The translations under genes and the position numbers were made by a program. From Orbicella faveolata (Eukaryota; Cnidaria; Anthozoa; Scleractinia; Merulinidae): a stretch of DNA of 64,000 nucleotides. Under the pieces are notes generated by a model. That model saw only the letters and a program-made list of their open reading frames with translations, was not told the origin of the DNA and searched no databases. Where the stretch lies: positions 867,462-931,461 of the forward strand of contig NW_018149014.1 in NCBI RefSeq assembly GCF_002042975.1, in the 5' to 3' direction. Of the stretch, positions 63,511 to 64,000 are shown in pieces; within the stretch, counting starts at the first letter, position 1, and each line of letters begins with the position of its first letter.

Positions 63511-64000
63511 CTGTGTAGAAAGAGCAAAAAAAGAACTATGTAGTGACTCCACTGAAGGACGAAACACCAATTAAAGATATGTAGTTGTTGCGTGAGGTCT
63601 GCATATAGAAATATTAGCCGAGTTCTTTACATCACTTCCGCGACGCCCCAATCCACAAGTGAACAAAGAAAAGATCGAGGAAAATGTTTATGCATCAATA
63701 AAAGTTTCATTATCTCCTGAAAAGTATGTGCGAGTCGTTTCGATGAAAGCGAACGTAGACCGCTTGTGCAACCAAATTTTAATTTTACGATTAAATTTAA
63801 TGACTAAACCACGCGCGGAGCAGAAGCATCCGTTATCTATTAATACGCTTAGAATTATAATGGTAAAATTCTTACGATCTAACACTGCATTTTTTGACAA
63901 GTTCACCACAAACAACAAGCCATTAGTCACTTATACGCAACAGGAGTAAGTAAGAGAGTAATGTGTCTTGTAGAAATACACACAAGTAACCAAAGCTGTA

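Noticed and set aside
61844-62026. Valine-rich plus-strand peptide
   Set aside because: Produced by the (GTT)n microsatellite in an intron.

Overview
This is a 64-kb stretch of a draft metazoan nuclear genome. It has spliced genes with GT-AG introns, tRNA-derived SINEs, non-LTR retrotransposon remnants, many short inverted-repeat (MITE/foldback) elements, a 141-base N gap (55163-55303) and a single N (13927). The repeat style, the compact introns (mostly 0.2-1.5 kb) and the one-spectrin-repeat-per-exon layout would fit a cnidarian such as a stony coral. That placement is an inference; no taxonomic marker is present.

One gene dominates the window. Reading right to left on the minus strand from 63510 to about 7153 I can join 43 coding exons, all with GT-AG boundaries and all phase-compatible. 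They give an uninterrupted reading frame of about 7,290 residues. The product is a giant cytoskeletal spectrin-repeat protein: tandem repeats of about 104-112 residues, broken by a 578-residue acidic disordered block (25571-27304), a 267-residue acidic/Ser-rich block (55524-56324) and a basic SP/TP-rich insert (within 21680-22204). A single 7,374-bp exon (41815-49188) encodes 2,458 residues, about 22 repeats, without an intron. The amino-terminal end lies beyond the right edge, so no actin-binding CH domains, plakin domain or start codon are visible. The family that fits best is the nesprin/MSP-300/ANC-1 group (SYNE-like), with a plakin such as dystonin/MACF as the alternative. The apparent 3' end carries neither a KASH membrane anchor nor EF-hands, GAS2, PH or ZZ domains, so the family call stays provisional.

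Layout. 1-5980: gene-free, and densely packed with non-autonomous DNA-transposon-like elements (73-822, 1509-1943, 1951-2704, 3004-4483 with a nested MITE, 4658-4953, 5601-5794). 5983-7152: probable 3' UTR. 7153-25570: 21 exons of the carboxy-terminal spectrin repeats. 25571-27304: acidic disordered exon. 30143-38791: six repeat exons. 41815-49188: giant exon. 50192-63510: 14 exons, including the second acidic block. Introns hold MITEs, SINEs, retroelement relics and several hairpin-forming inverted repeats.

I see no second protein-coding gene, no RNA gene other than SINE-type tRNA-like heads, no CRISPR and no prokaryotic-style system. The best leads are the modular exon architecture, the giant intronless repeat exon, the missing carboxy-terminal anchor and the families of inverted-repeat elements.
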